This document shows positions 36,884 through 44,541 of a stretch of 64,000 nt of DNA, in pieces (position 1 is the first letter of the stretch; every line of letters starts with the position of its first letter). This DNA is from Methylorubrum populi (GTDB lineage Bacteria > Pseudomonadota > Alphaproteobacteria > Rhizobiales > Beijerinckiaceae): positions 1-64,000 of the forward strand of contig DYYG01000026.1 in NCBI GenBank assembly GCA_020741775.1, given 5' to 3'. The notes beneath the pieces are model-generated. The model had not been told where the DNA came from, searched no databases, and saw only the letters and a list, made by a program, of their open reading frames with translations. The translations under genes were made by a program, and so were the position numbers.

Positions 36884-37888
36884 TCAGAAAATATGGAAGG
36901 CGATGCCGGCGAGAAAGCTTTTCTCCTCGGTGCCCTTGAAGGTGGCGGTCTCCCGGTTGCCGAACTTATTCAGCCAGTACTGGAAACCGACGAAGACATC
37001 GACCTTGTTGGGCTGATCGTAGACCAGCTTGCCGAGGTCGAGCACGAGATTGGTGCGCGACAGGAATTCCAGCCCCCGTGGGGGGTTGAAGGCGTAGGCG
37101 CCCAGATTGCCGCCGATGCCGCGGCCCTTGGGCAGCACGATGGTGTTGAAGCCCGCCAGCGTCAGCGGCAGCCCGCTGAAGGTCAGCGGAACGCTGTAGA
37201 CGATCTCGAATTCCGGGACCGTGTTGAAGCTCTGGTCACGGTCGGGCCCGGTGTTGAAGCCGTTGCGGTTCCACTCCTTGTAGGCGTGGACCGACAGGTT
37301 GAGGAAACCGGCGGGCACGTCGAAGGCGAAGTTCAGGCCGCCGACGATGTCGCGCTTCTTCGAGCCGAAGGCGTCGTTCTGCGAATTGGCGTCGAAACCG
37401 AAGGCGAGGGAAACCTCCTTGACCAGGCCGGGCAGGGTGAAAGCCTTGGTGCCGGTGAGCGCGTTGAGGCTGAGGGTGCCGCGATAGAGGCCGTAGGCTT
37501 CGGTGTTGCCGTATTCGGCAAAGCTCGGCCCGCCGCTCTGGGTGTTGGTGGTGCCGGCGGGGAATTGCGAGCCGGATTTGAGAATGTCGAGGGAGAAAAA
37601 GTTGGTGCCGTAGGCCCAGGCATCGGCGTGGGAGATGTTGAGGATCTGCTTGGGCGCCTCGCGGGAGCGGAGGCTGCCATCCGGCCGCTGGATCTGCACA
37701 CCCGGCGCGACGGTAGGGAACTGGTAGCGGTAGCTCACCTGCGTATCGGCGAACAGGAAGAACGGCCCGTCCTTGACCACCCCCTCCTCCGGGGGCCGGT
37801 CCCGGGCCGCCGGATCGGCGGCACGGGCTGCGCCGGCCGAGCCGAGCGAGACCGCGACGGCGAGCAGTATTCTTGCGATCACGATCAT
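36884..37888 (-). CDS. Tsx-like outer-membrane channel
   Basis: A 334-residue outer-membrane protein with a signal peptide (MIVIARILLAVAVSLGSAGAARA) and alternating beta-strand pattern ending in FLAGIAFHIF, a C-terminal Phe signal for barrel assembly. The strand pattern and the mature start, FFLFADTQVSYRYQFP, resemble nucleoside-specific Tsx channels. AAGGGGAGGG precedes the ATG. Its place directly behind glxR and within the purine cluster suggests entry of purine nucleosides or bases. The family assignment is by eye. Confidence 0.7.
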   Translation of the reverse strand: MIVIARILLAVAVSLGSAGAARAADPAARDRPPEEGVVKDGPFFLFADTQVSYRYQFPTVAPGVQIQRPDGSLRSREAPKQILNISHADAWAYGTNFFSLDILKSGSQFPAGTTNTQSGGPSFAEYGNTEAYGLYRGTLSLNALTGTKAFTLPGLVKEVSLAFGFDANSQNDAFGSKKRDIVGGLNFAFDVPAGFLNLSVHAYKEWNRNGFNTGPDRDQSFNTVPEFEIVYSVPLTFSGLPLTLAGFNTIVLPKGRGIGGNLGAYAFNPPRGLEFLSRTNLVLDLGKLVYDQPNKVDVFVGFQYWLNKFGNRETATFKGTEEKSFLAGIAFHIF

Positions 37889-37942
37889 GCCCTCCCCTTT
37901 TCGAGCCATGCCGTCAGGCCGGCTTTCCGCGCTCTCCGCCCG

Positions 37943-38848
37943 TCATCCGCGTGCGGCGATGACGTGGCCTGCCATGAGTTCGAGGGCGCGCACCATCGCG
38001 GAGTGATCCCATTGCCCGCCGCCCTGGGCGGCGCAGGTATTGAACAGTTCCTGCGCCGTGGCGGTGTTGGGCAGCGCGACGCCGAGCGCCCGCGCCCCCT
38101 GGAGCGCGAGGTTGAGATCCTTCCGGTGCAGGTCGATCCGGAAACCGGGATCGAAGCTCCGCTTCACCATGCGCTCGCCATGCACTTCCAGGATGCGCGA
38201 GGCGGCGAAACCTCCCATCAGGGCCTCACGCACCCGGGCCGGATCGGCCCCGGCCTTCGAGGCAAAGACCAGCGCCTCGGCGACCGCCTCGATGGTCAGG
38301 GCGACGACGATCTGGTTGGCGACCTTGGTGGTCTGGCCGTCGCCGTTGCCGCCGACCCGGGTGATGTTCCGGCCCATCGCCTCGAACAGGGGCTTGGCGG
38401 TGTCGAAGGCTCCCTGCGGCCCGCCGACCATGATGCTCAGGCTGCCGGCCCTGGCGCCGACCTCGCCGCCGGAGACCGGCGCATCGAGGTAATCGCAGCC
38501 GCGCTCGTTGATGCGCCGGGCGAAATCCTTGGTCGCGATCGGATCGATCGAACTCATGTCGATCACGATCTTGGCCTCCGTCAGACCCTCGATGACGCCG
38601 TCGGCGCCGAACAGAACCTCGGCCACCTGGGGCGTGTCCGGCAGCATCGTGATCACGATCTCCGCCCGCTCGGCGACCTCGCGGGCCGATTGGCATTCGA
38701 TGCCGCCGGCCGCGATCAAGTCGGCGGGCACCGCGCGCCGGCTCTTGAGAAAGAGCCGGTATCCGGCCTTGATCAGGTTTTCCGCCATCGGCCGGCCCAT
38801 GATGCCGAGCCCGATGAATCCGACATTCGCCCTATGGTTGGTCGCCAT
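37943..38848 (-). CDS. glxR: 2-hydroxy-3-oxopropionate (tartronate semialdehyde) reductase
   Basis: A 301-residue beta-hydroxyacid dehydrogenase that reduces tartronate semialdehyde to D-glycerate with NAD(P)H. It carries GLGIMG at 13-18, DAPVSGG at 122-128, and catalytic K175 in GQTTKVANQ. It follows hyi by 28 bases and completes the glyoxylate-to-glycerate route. The related garR role cannot be separated by sequence, but the gcl-hyi neighbours fix the function. Confidence 0.93.
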   Translation of the reverse strand: MATNHRANVGFIGLGIMGRPMAENLIKAGYRLFLKSRRAVPADLIAAGGIECQSAREVAERAEIVITMLPDTPQVAEVLFGADGVIEGLTEAKIVIDMSSIDPIATKDFARRINERGCDYLDAPVSGGEVGARAGSLSIMVGGPQGAFDTAKPLFEAMGRNITRVGGNGDGQTTKVANQIVVALTIEAVAEALVFASKAGADPARVREALMGGFAASRILEVHGERMVKRSFDPGFRIDLHRKDLNLALQGARALGVALPNTATAQELFNTCAAQGGGQWDHSAMVRALELMAGHVIAARG

Positions 38849-38876
38849 GTGGTTGATCCTTGAAAGGGGGAGAGGC

Positions 38877-39656
38877 TCAGGCGCGATAGGGCGCGAACCA
38901 GGACAGCCCGTCCTGGGTGGTCGTCGCCGGGCGGTACTCGCAGCCGATCCAGCCGCGGTAGCCGATCGCGTCGAGATGGCGGAACAGGAAGGGGTAGTTG
39001 ATCTCGCCGGTGCCGGGCTCGTTGCGGCCGGGATTGTCGGCGAGCTGCACATGGGCGATCCGGGACAGGTTCTCCCGGATCGTGCGGGCGAGATCACCTT
39101 CCATGATCTGCATGTGATAGGCGTCGTACTGGACGAAGAGGTTGTCCGAGCCGACCTCGTCGATCAGCGCCACCGCCTGTGCGGTGTTCGTCAGGAAGAA
39201 GCCGGGGATGTCGCGGGTATTGATCGGCTCGATCAAGAGGCGGATGCCGGCCTTCTTCAGCTCGGCGGCGGCGAAGGCGAGGTTTTCCGTCAACGTCTCG
39301 TGCAGCCGCACTTGATCGGCGCCCTCCGGCGCGATCCCCGCAAGACAATTGATCTGATCGCAGCCGAGGGCGCCGGCATAGTCGATGGCGCGGGCGACCC
39401 CGTCGCGGAACTCCGCCCTGCGCTCCGGCAGCACGGCGATCCCGCGCTCGCCCGCCGCCCAGTCTCCGGCCGGCAGGTTGTGCAGCACGAGGCGCAACTC
39501 GTGCCGCACGAGGCGTTCGTGAATCGCCTCCTTGCGATAGTCGTAAGGGAACAGGAACTCGACGCCACGAAAGCCGGCCTGCGCCGCCGCTTCGAAACGA
39601 TCGAGGAAGTCGTGCTCCTGAAAGAGCATGGTCAGGTTGGCGGCGAATTGGGGCAT
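38877..39656 (-). CDS. hyi: Hydroxypyruvate isomerase
   Basis: A 259-residue TIM-barrel enzyme interconverting hydroxypyruvate and tartronate semialdehyde. It has FAANLTMLFQE at the start, LIEPINTRDIPGFF in the middle, and GYRGWIGCEYRP near the end, all typical of Hyi. The length matches E. coli Hyi. It lies between gcl and glxR. Confidence 0.94.
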   Translation of the reverse strand: MPQFAANLTMLFQEHDFLDRFEAAAQAGFRGVEFLFPYDYRKEAIHERLVRHELRLVLHNLPAGDWAAGERGIAVLPERRAEFRDGVARAIDYAGALGCDQINCLAGIAPEGADQVRLHETLTENLAFAAAELKKAGIRLLIEPINTRDIPGFFLTNTAQAVALIDEVGSDNLFVQYDAYHMQIMEGDLARTIRENLSRIAHVQLADNPGRNEPGTGEINYPFLFRHLDAIGYRGWIGCEYRPATTTQDGLSWFAPYRA

Positions 39657-39751
39657 GGTCTGGCTTTCTTCCCGGTCGTCTTCGCATCGGGGCCGCCTTC
39701 CGGGTGCTCGCCCGCGGCGAGCCCCGAAAGGACAGTGGCAAGACGTGAGAC

Positions 39752-41557
39752 CTAGGCTGCGGCTGGGGCGGGCAGTGTCTGGCTCGTCCGCAGCGAGAGA
39801 TCCGGGTCGAGGCAGAGGATCTCCTCGAACTCGTTGACCCCATCGACCTCGGTGCCCATGGCGATGTTGGTGACGCGTTCGAGGATGAATTCCAGCACGA
39901 CCGGAACCTGATGCTCGGCCATCAGCGCTTCGGCACGGGCGAAGGCGTCCTTGAACTCGTTCGGGCTCTTCACCCGGATCGCCTTGCAGCCGAGGCCTTC
40001 GGCCACGGCCACGTGATCGACGCCGTAGCCCGGCACCGCGTCGCCCTCCGGCCGCGCATTGATGTTGTCGAAGGCCAGACTGACCTCGAAATCCATGCCG
40101 AAGCCGCGCTGCGACTGCCGGATCAGACCGAGATACGAGTTGTTCACGACGACATGGAGGTAGGGCAGCTTGTGCTGCGCCCCGACCGCCAGTTCCTCGA
40201 TCAGGAACTGAAAGTCGTAATCGCCCGACAGGGCCACGATCTTGCGGTCCGGGTCGGCCGCCCGCACGCCGAGGGCGGCGGGCAGGGTCCACCCGAGCGG
40301 ACCCGCCTGGCCGCAATTGATCCAGTGACGCGGGCGATAGACGTGCAGGAACTGCGCGCCCGCGATCTGCGACAGGCCGATGGTGGTGACGTAGCAGACG
40401 TCCCGCCCCAGCGCCTCGTTCATCTCCTGGTAGACCCGCTGAGGCTTGAGCGGCACCTGATCGAAATGGGACTTGCGCAGCATCGCGCGCTTGCGGTGGG
40501 CACAGGTCGCCGCCCAGGGCGCGCGGTCACGCAGTGCCTCGCGCGCCTTGAGATCGCGGGCGACGGCGATGAACTCCCGCAGGGCCGCGGCGGCATCCGA
40601 GACGATGCCGAGATCGGGGCCGAAGACCCGCCCGATCTGCGTCGGCTCGATATCGACGTGAACGAAGGTCCGGCCCTTGGTGTAGACCTCGACCGAGCCG
40701 GTATGGCGGTTCGCCCAGCGATTGCCGATGCCGAGCACGAAGTCGGATTCGAGGAAGGTGCGATTGCCGTAACGGTGGCTCGTCTGCAGCCCGACCATGC
40801 CCGCCATGAGCGGGTGATCGTCGGGAATCGCACCCCAGCCCATCAGGGTCGGGACCACCGGCACGCCGGTCAGTTCGGCGAATTCGACGAGCAGGTCGCA
40901 GGCATCGGCGTTGATGACGCCGCCTCCGGCCACGATCAGCGGGCGCTCCGCCGCCTGGAGCATCTGGATCGCCCGCTCCGCCTGCCGGCGCGAACAGGCG
41001 GGCTTGTAGGGGGTCAGCGGCTCGTAGGCATCCACGTCGAAGGAGATCTCGGCGACCTGCACGTCGATGGGCAGGTCGATCAGGACCGGGCCCGGCCTGC
41101 CGGAGCGCATGACGTGGAAGGCTTGGCTGAACACCTGCGGGACGAGCGCCGGCTCACGCACGGTGACCGCCCACTTGGTGACCGGCTTGGCGATCGCCTC
41201 GATGTCGACGGCCTGAAAATCCTCCTTGTGCAGCTTGGCTCGCGGCGCCTGGCCGGTGATGCAAAGAATCGGGATGGAATCGGCCGAGGCCGAGTAGAGC
41301 CCGGTGATCATGTCGGTGCCGGCCGGTCCCGACGTGCCGATGCACAGGCCGATATTTCCAGGCTTGGCCCGCGTGTAGCCCTCGGCCATGTGCGACGCCC
41401 CCTCGACATGGCGGGCGAGGATGTGGCGGATCGAACCGCGCGCCTTCAGGGCCGAGTAGAGCGGGTTGATCGCCGCGCCCGGCACGCCGAAGGCACAGGT
41501 CACGCCCTCGCGTTCCATGACGAGGACCGCAGCGTCGATCGCGCGCATCTTGGGCAC
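39752..41557 (-). CDS. gcl: Glyoxylate carboligase
   Basis: A 601-residue ThDP and FAD-dependent enzyme that joins two glyoxylates to give tartronate semialdehyde and CO2. The family hallmark is present: in [12 protein letters not shown] the usual catalytic glutamate of ThDP enzymes is a valine, V51, as in E. coli Gcl. The ThDP site [17 protein letters not shown] is intact. It is transcribed after a LysR gene with only 40 bases between, so it may be co-transcribed with it. Confidence 0.96.
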   Translation of the reverse strand: MPKMRAIDAAVLVMEREGVTCAFGVPGAAINPLYSALKARGSIRHILARHVEGASHMAEGYTRAKPGNIGLCIGTSGPAGTDMITGLYSASADSIPILCITGQAPRAKLHKEDFQAVDIEAIAKPVTKWAVTVREPALVPQVFSQAFHVMRSGRPGPVLIDLPIDVQVAEISFDVDAYEPLTPYKPACSRRQAERAIQMLQAAERPLIVAGGGVINADACDLLVEFAELTGVPVVPTLMGWGAIPDDHPLMAGMVGLQTSHRYGNRTFLESDFVLGIGNRWANRHTGSVEVYTKGRTFVHVDIEPTQIGRVFGPDLGIVSDAAAALREFIAVARDLKAREALRDRAPWAATCAHRKRAMLRKSHFDQVPLKPQRVYQEMNEALGRDVCYVTTIGLSQIAGAQFLHVYRPRHWINCGQAGPLGWTLPAALGVRAADPDRKIVALSGDYDFQFLIEELAVGAQHKLPYLHVVVNNSYLGLIRQSQRGFGMDFEVSLAFDNINARPEGDAVPGYGVDHVAVAEGLGCKAIRVKSPNEFKDAFARAEALMAEHQVPVVLEFILERVTNIAMGTEVDGVNEFEEILCLDPDLSLRTSQTLPAPAAA

Positions 41558-41597
41558 GTCTTCCTCCCGGAAATGATGTCAGTTTTTTACTTGTATA

Positions 41598-42575
41598 TTA
41601 TTCAGATTTATTTTCGAAGTACTCAGGATCGATTTGATTTATTCCATCCCGGAATAGATCGGTGCGGTCATCGGAATGCTGCCACCATGCGTCACGCAGG
41701 CGCGGCGCCAGATAGCGGATCAGCGCCGTGACCTTGCGCGGCACGAGCTTGGGCGAAGGAAACACGGCGTAGAGTTCCTGATCGGGCAGCACGTAGCCGG
41801 GCAGGCATTCCGTGATCTCGCCGGAGCGCAGGGCGCTCTCGGCGACGTAGCGAGGCAGGATCGCGACCCCGAGGCCGGAGCGGACCGCCGAGAGCAGGGT
41901 CGGCAGGTTGTTGGAGCGGAGGCAGCCGCGCACGCTCACGGCATGGGTGCGTCCGTCGGCGGCGCGCATCTGCCAGACGGCATCGCCCTGCACGCTCGAA
42001 TAGACGACGCAATCGTGGCTGCCGAGATCCTCCGGTGCCTCCGGTGTCCCGCGCCGCGCGAGGTAGCCGGGTGCGGCCACCGTGATCCAGGGATTGGCGC
42101 CGAGATAGCGCCCGCCGAGGGAGGAATCGGTGAGCCGCCCCATCCGCAGCGCCACATCGATGCCGCGGGCAATCAGGTCGACGTAGGAATCCTCGCAGGT
42201 CAGGTCGACCTTCAGCCGGGGATGGGCCTGGATGAAGGGCAGCAGCATCGGCCCGATCACGGCCTCGCCGAAGGCGACGGAGGTCGAGATCCGCAGGGTG
42301 CCCTCGAGTTCGGCGTCGTGGCGCCGCACCAAGCCCTCGGCCTCCTCGATCTGGCGCAGGATCGAGCGGCAGGTTTCGTAATAGAGCCATCCCGCCTCGT
42401 TGAGGCCGATACCGCGGGTGTTGCGGTTGATCAGCCGCGTGCCGAGACGGGTCTCCAGCGCGGCAATCGACTTCGTCACCGTCGACTGAGCCAGTTCGAG
42501 GTCGTCGGCCGCCTTGGAGAAGCTGTTCAGCTCCGCCACTCGCACGAAGACCCGCATCGCGGTCAGGTGATCCAC
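41598..42575 (-). CDS. LysR-family regulator (upstream of gcl)
   Basis: A 325-residue regulator. The winged helix-turn-helix is at about 1-60 (FVRVAELNSFSKAADDL, then AQSTVTKSIAALETRLG), followed by a substrate-binding domain. A GTG start giving VDHLTAMRVF is the usual N-terminus of this subgroup. It sits head-to-tail between the cytochrome c gene and gcl, on the same strand, so it probably controls the glyoxylate genes. The inducer is unknown; glyoxylate or a purine intermediate would be logical. Confidence 0.88.
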   Translation of the reverse strand: MDHLTAMRVFVRVAELNSFSKAADDLELAQSTVTKSIAALETRLGTRLINRNTRGIGLNEAGWLYYETCRSILRQIEEAEGLVRRHDAELEGTLRISTSVAFGEAVIGPMLLPFIQAHPRLKVDLTCEDSYVDLIARGIDVALRMGRLTDSSLGGRYLGANPWITVAAPGYLARRGTPEAPEDLGSHDCVVYSSVQGDAVWQMRAADGRTHAVSVRGCLRSNNLPTLLSAVRSGLGVAILPRYVAESALRSGEITECLPGYVLPDQELYAVFPSPKLVPRKVTALIRYLAPRLRDAWWQHSDDRTDLFRDGINQIDPEYFENKSE

Positions 42576-42679
42576 GGCGCGGAGTCCGTCGGGTCGGAGC
42601 GGAGATGCCCCTCTCCCCGCCTGCGAGGAAAGAGGATGCGCGGCGCGCGCAGCGATGGTTCTGAAAAGGCCATCACCGC

Positions 42680-43984
42680 CTACTCGCGCGCCGCGTGCCG
42701 CGCGGTCAGCGTCGCCCGCACGGCCGCGATGTCGTTCGGCCGCACGGCCGGCGCCTGCCCGCCCCACTCGGCCCGCATCCAGTTGGCGAGGTCGGCTATC
42801 GCCGCGTCGTCGAGATCGACGGCAAAGCCCGGCATCGCCTCCATCCGCTCACCGCCAGGAAAGCTCTGCGCCGGCAAGCCGGCCAGCACCGCCCGGACGA
42901 AGCCCGACGGGCTCGCCGTCCGCAGAGAGGCGTTGCCGCGCAGGGCCACCGAGACATGCGGAATGCCCTCGGCCTTCGCCCCGTGGCAGCCGGCACAGAG
43001 CCCGTCATAGGTCGCCCGCGCGCGGGCCGCGACGGCGGCCTCGACCGGCGCGGGGGGCGGGAGCGCGGGCGGTGCTTCCGCTTCGACCGCGTCGCGGTCG
43101 AACAGGTAGGCCGCCATCGCCGTCAGGTCGGCCCGCTCCATGTGCTGGGTCGAGAAATGCACGACGTCGAACATCTGGTGCGTGGCCGAGCCCTGGGCCG
43201 AAAGGCCCAACCCCATGAAGCGCGCCAGCGACGCGGGCGAAAAACCCATCCGCCTCAATCCGGCGGGGGTGATGTCGGGCGCGTCCAGCCCTTCGATCAC
43301 CGCGCCCGTGAGCGCCGCGCGGGTGCGCAGCCCTTGCGTGATGTCGCGCGGGGTGTGGCACTCGCCGCAATGGCCGAGAGCCTCGGTGACGTAGCGGCCA
43401 CGGTTCCACAAGGCAGAGCGCGCCGGATCGGGGTCGGCGACGGAGGCCGGCAGGTTGAGCAGGTTCCAGGCGGCCAGAGTCCAGCGCTGGTCGAAGGGAA
43501 AAGGCAGCGTGTTCGGGCGGTTGGCGACCGGCTTCGGCGCGCGCGTGGTCAGGTAGGCGTAGAGCGCGTCGACATCGCCCTCGCTCATGCCGCGATAGGA
43601 GGTGTAGGGCATGGCCGGGTAGAGGTGGCGCCCTCCCGGCGCGATCCCGTCCCGCAGGGCCCGATGGAAATCGGCCCGGCTCCAGCCGCCGATCCCCTCC
43701 GGACTAGGCGAGATGTTGGTGGCGTGAATCGTGCCGAACGGCGTCTCGAACGGCATGCCGCCGGCCCAGGGCGCGCCGCCGCGGGCGGTGTGGCAGGCAT
43801 AGCAATCGGCGGCCGCGGCGATGGCGGCCCCGCGGGGCGCGAGCGCCTTGACCTGCTCGGCGGAGAGCGGCGTCCGCACCGCGGATGAGACGGCGCTGCG
43901 CTCCAGGGCGCCGGAGACGACGAGGCCGGCGAGCGAGGCGCCGCCGAGGACGAGGCCGGTGACGGCGAGAAGGGTTCCGCGCAT
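42680..43984 (-). CDS. Tri-haem cytochrome c subunit
   Basis: A 434-residue exported cytochrome with an N-terminal signal or anchor helix (about 7-26) and three CxxCH haem sites: CYACH (61-65), CGECH (206-210) and CAGCH (330-334). This matches the cytochrome subunit of periplasmic molybdenum or alcohol/aldehyde dehydrogenases. It follows the [2Fe-2S] subunit by 8 bases, and probably passes electrons from the Mo enzyme to the respiratory chain. Confidence 0.9.
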   Translation of the reverse strand: MRGTLLAVTGLVLGGASLAGLVVSGALERSAVSSAVRTPLSAEQVKALAPRGAAIAAAADCYACHTARGGAPWAGGMPFETPFGTIHATNISPSPEGIGGWSRADFHRALRDGIAPGGRHLYPAMPYTSYRGMSEGDVDALYAYLTTRAPKPVANRPNTLPFPFDQRWTLAAWNLLNLPASVADPDPARSALWNRGRYVTEALGHCGECHTPRDITQGLRTRAALTGAVIEGLDAPDITPAGLRRMGFSPASLARFMGLGLSAQGSATHQMFDVVHFSTQHMERADLTAMAAYLFDRDAVEAEAPPALPPPAPVEAAVAARARATYDGLCAGCHGAKAEGIPHVSVALRGNASLRTASPSGFVRAVLAGLPAQSFPGGERMEAMPGFAVDLDDAAIADLANWMRAEWGGQAPAVRPNDIAAVRATLTARHAARE

Positions 43985-43992
43985 CGCCCGCC

Positions 43993-44541
43993 TCACGCCG
44001 TCACGAGACCGGGCGTGGCGAGCACGAGGTCGCGCACGGCCGTGTGGTAGCGGACATAGCCGGTGCAGCGGCAGATATGGTGGTCGAGCGCCTCGGTGAC
44101 GACACTCTCGACTTGCCCGCGCTCGACCGGCCTCTGTCTCAGCCGCTCGATCAGCACGGTCGCGGCGGTGACGAAACCCGGGGTGCAGTAGCCGCACTGG
44201 AAGGCGAAGGCCTCGACGAAGGCCTGCTGCACCGGCGAGAGCGTGAGGCTGCCATCGGCTTCCTGCCGGGCATGGCCCTCGACCGTCCGCACCCGCCGGC
44301 CCTCGAACCAATGCGCGCCGGTGATGCAGGTGCGGATCTCGCGCGGGAGCTTGCCTTCCTCCTCGATCATCACCGTGCAGGCATTGCAGATGCCTTGGCC
44401 GCAGCCCATCCGGGCTCCGGTGAGGCCGAGCCATTCGTGCAGGAATTCCTGCATCGAGGTGCCCCGCGGCACGGGCACCGGCCCGACCGGCCTGTCGTTG
44501 ACGGTGAGCGAGAGGGCTTGGGGGTCGGGCGACGTCGTCAT
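43993..44541 (-). CDS. [2Fe-2S] subunit of the exported molybdenum hydroxylase
   Basis: A 182-residue protein with two [2Fe-2S] centres: C47, C52, C55 and C72 for the plant-type cluster, and C116, C119, C157 and C159 (CGYC, CRC) for the second. It is the IorA-type small subunit of xanthine-dehydrogenase-family enzymes. No signal peptide is seen, so it is probably carried through the Tat system with the large subunit. It overlaps that gene by 4 bases. Confidence 0.93.
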   Translation of the reverse strand: MTTSPDPQALSLTVNDRPVGPVPVPRGTSMQEFLHEWLGLTGARMGCGQGICNACTVMIEEEGKLPREIRTCITGAHWFEGRRVRTVEGHARQEADGSLTLSPVQQAFVEAFAFQCGYCTPGFVTAATVLIERLRQRPVERGQVESVVTEALDHHICRCTGYVRYHTAVRDLVLATPGLVTA

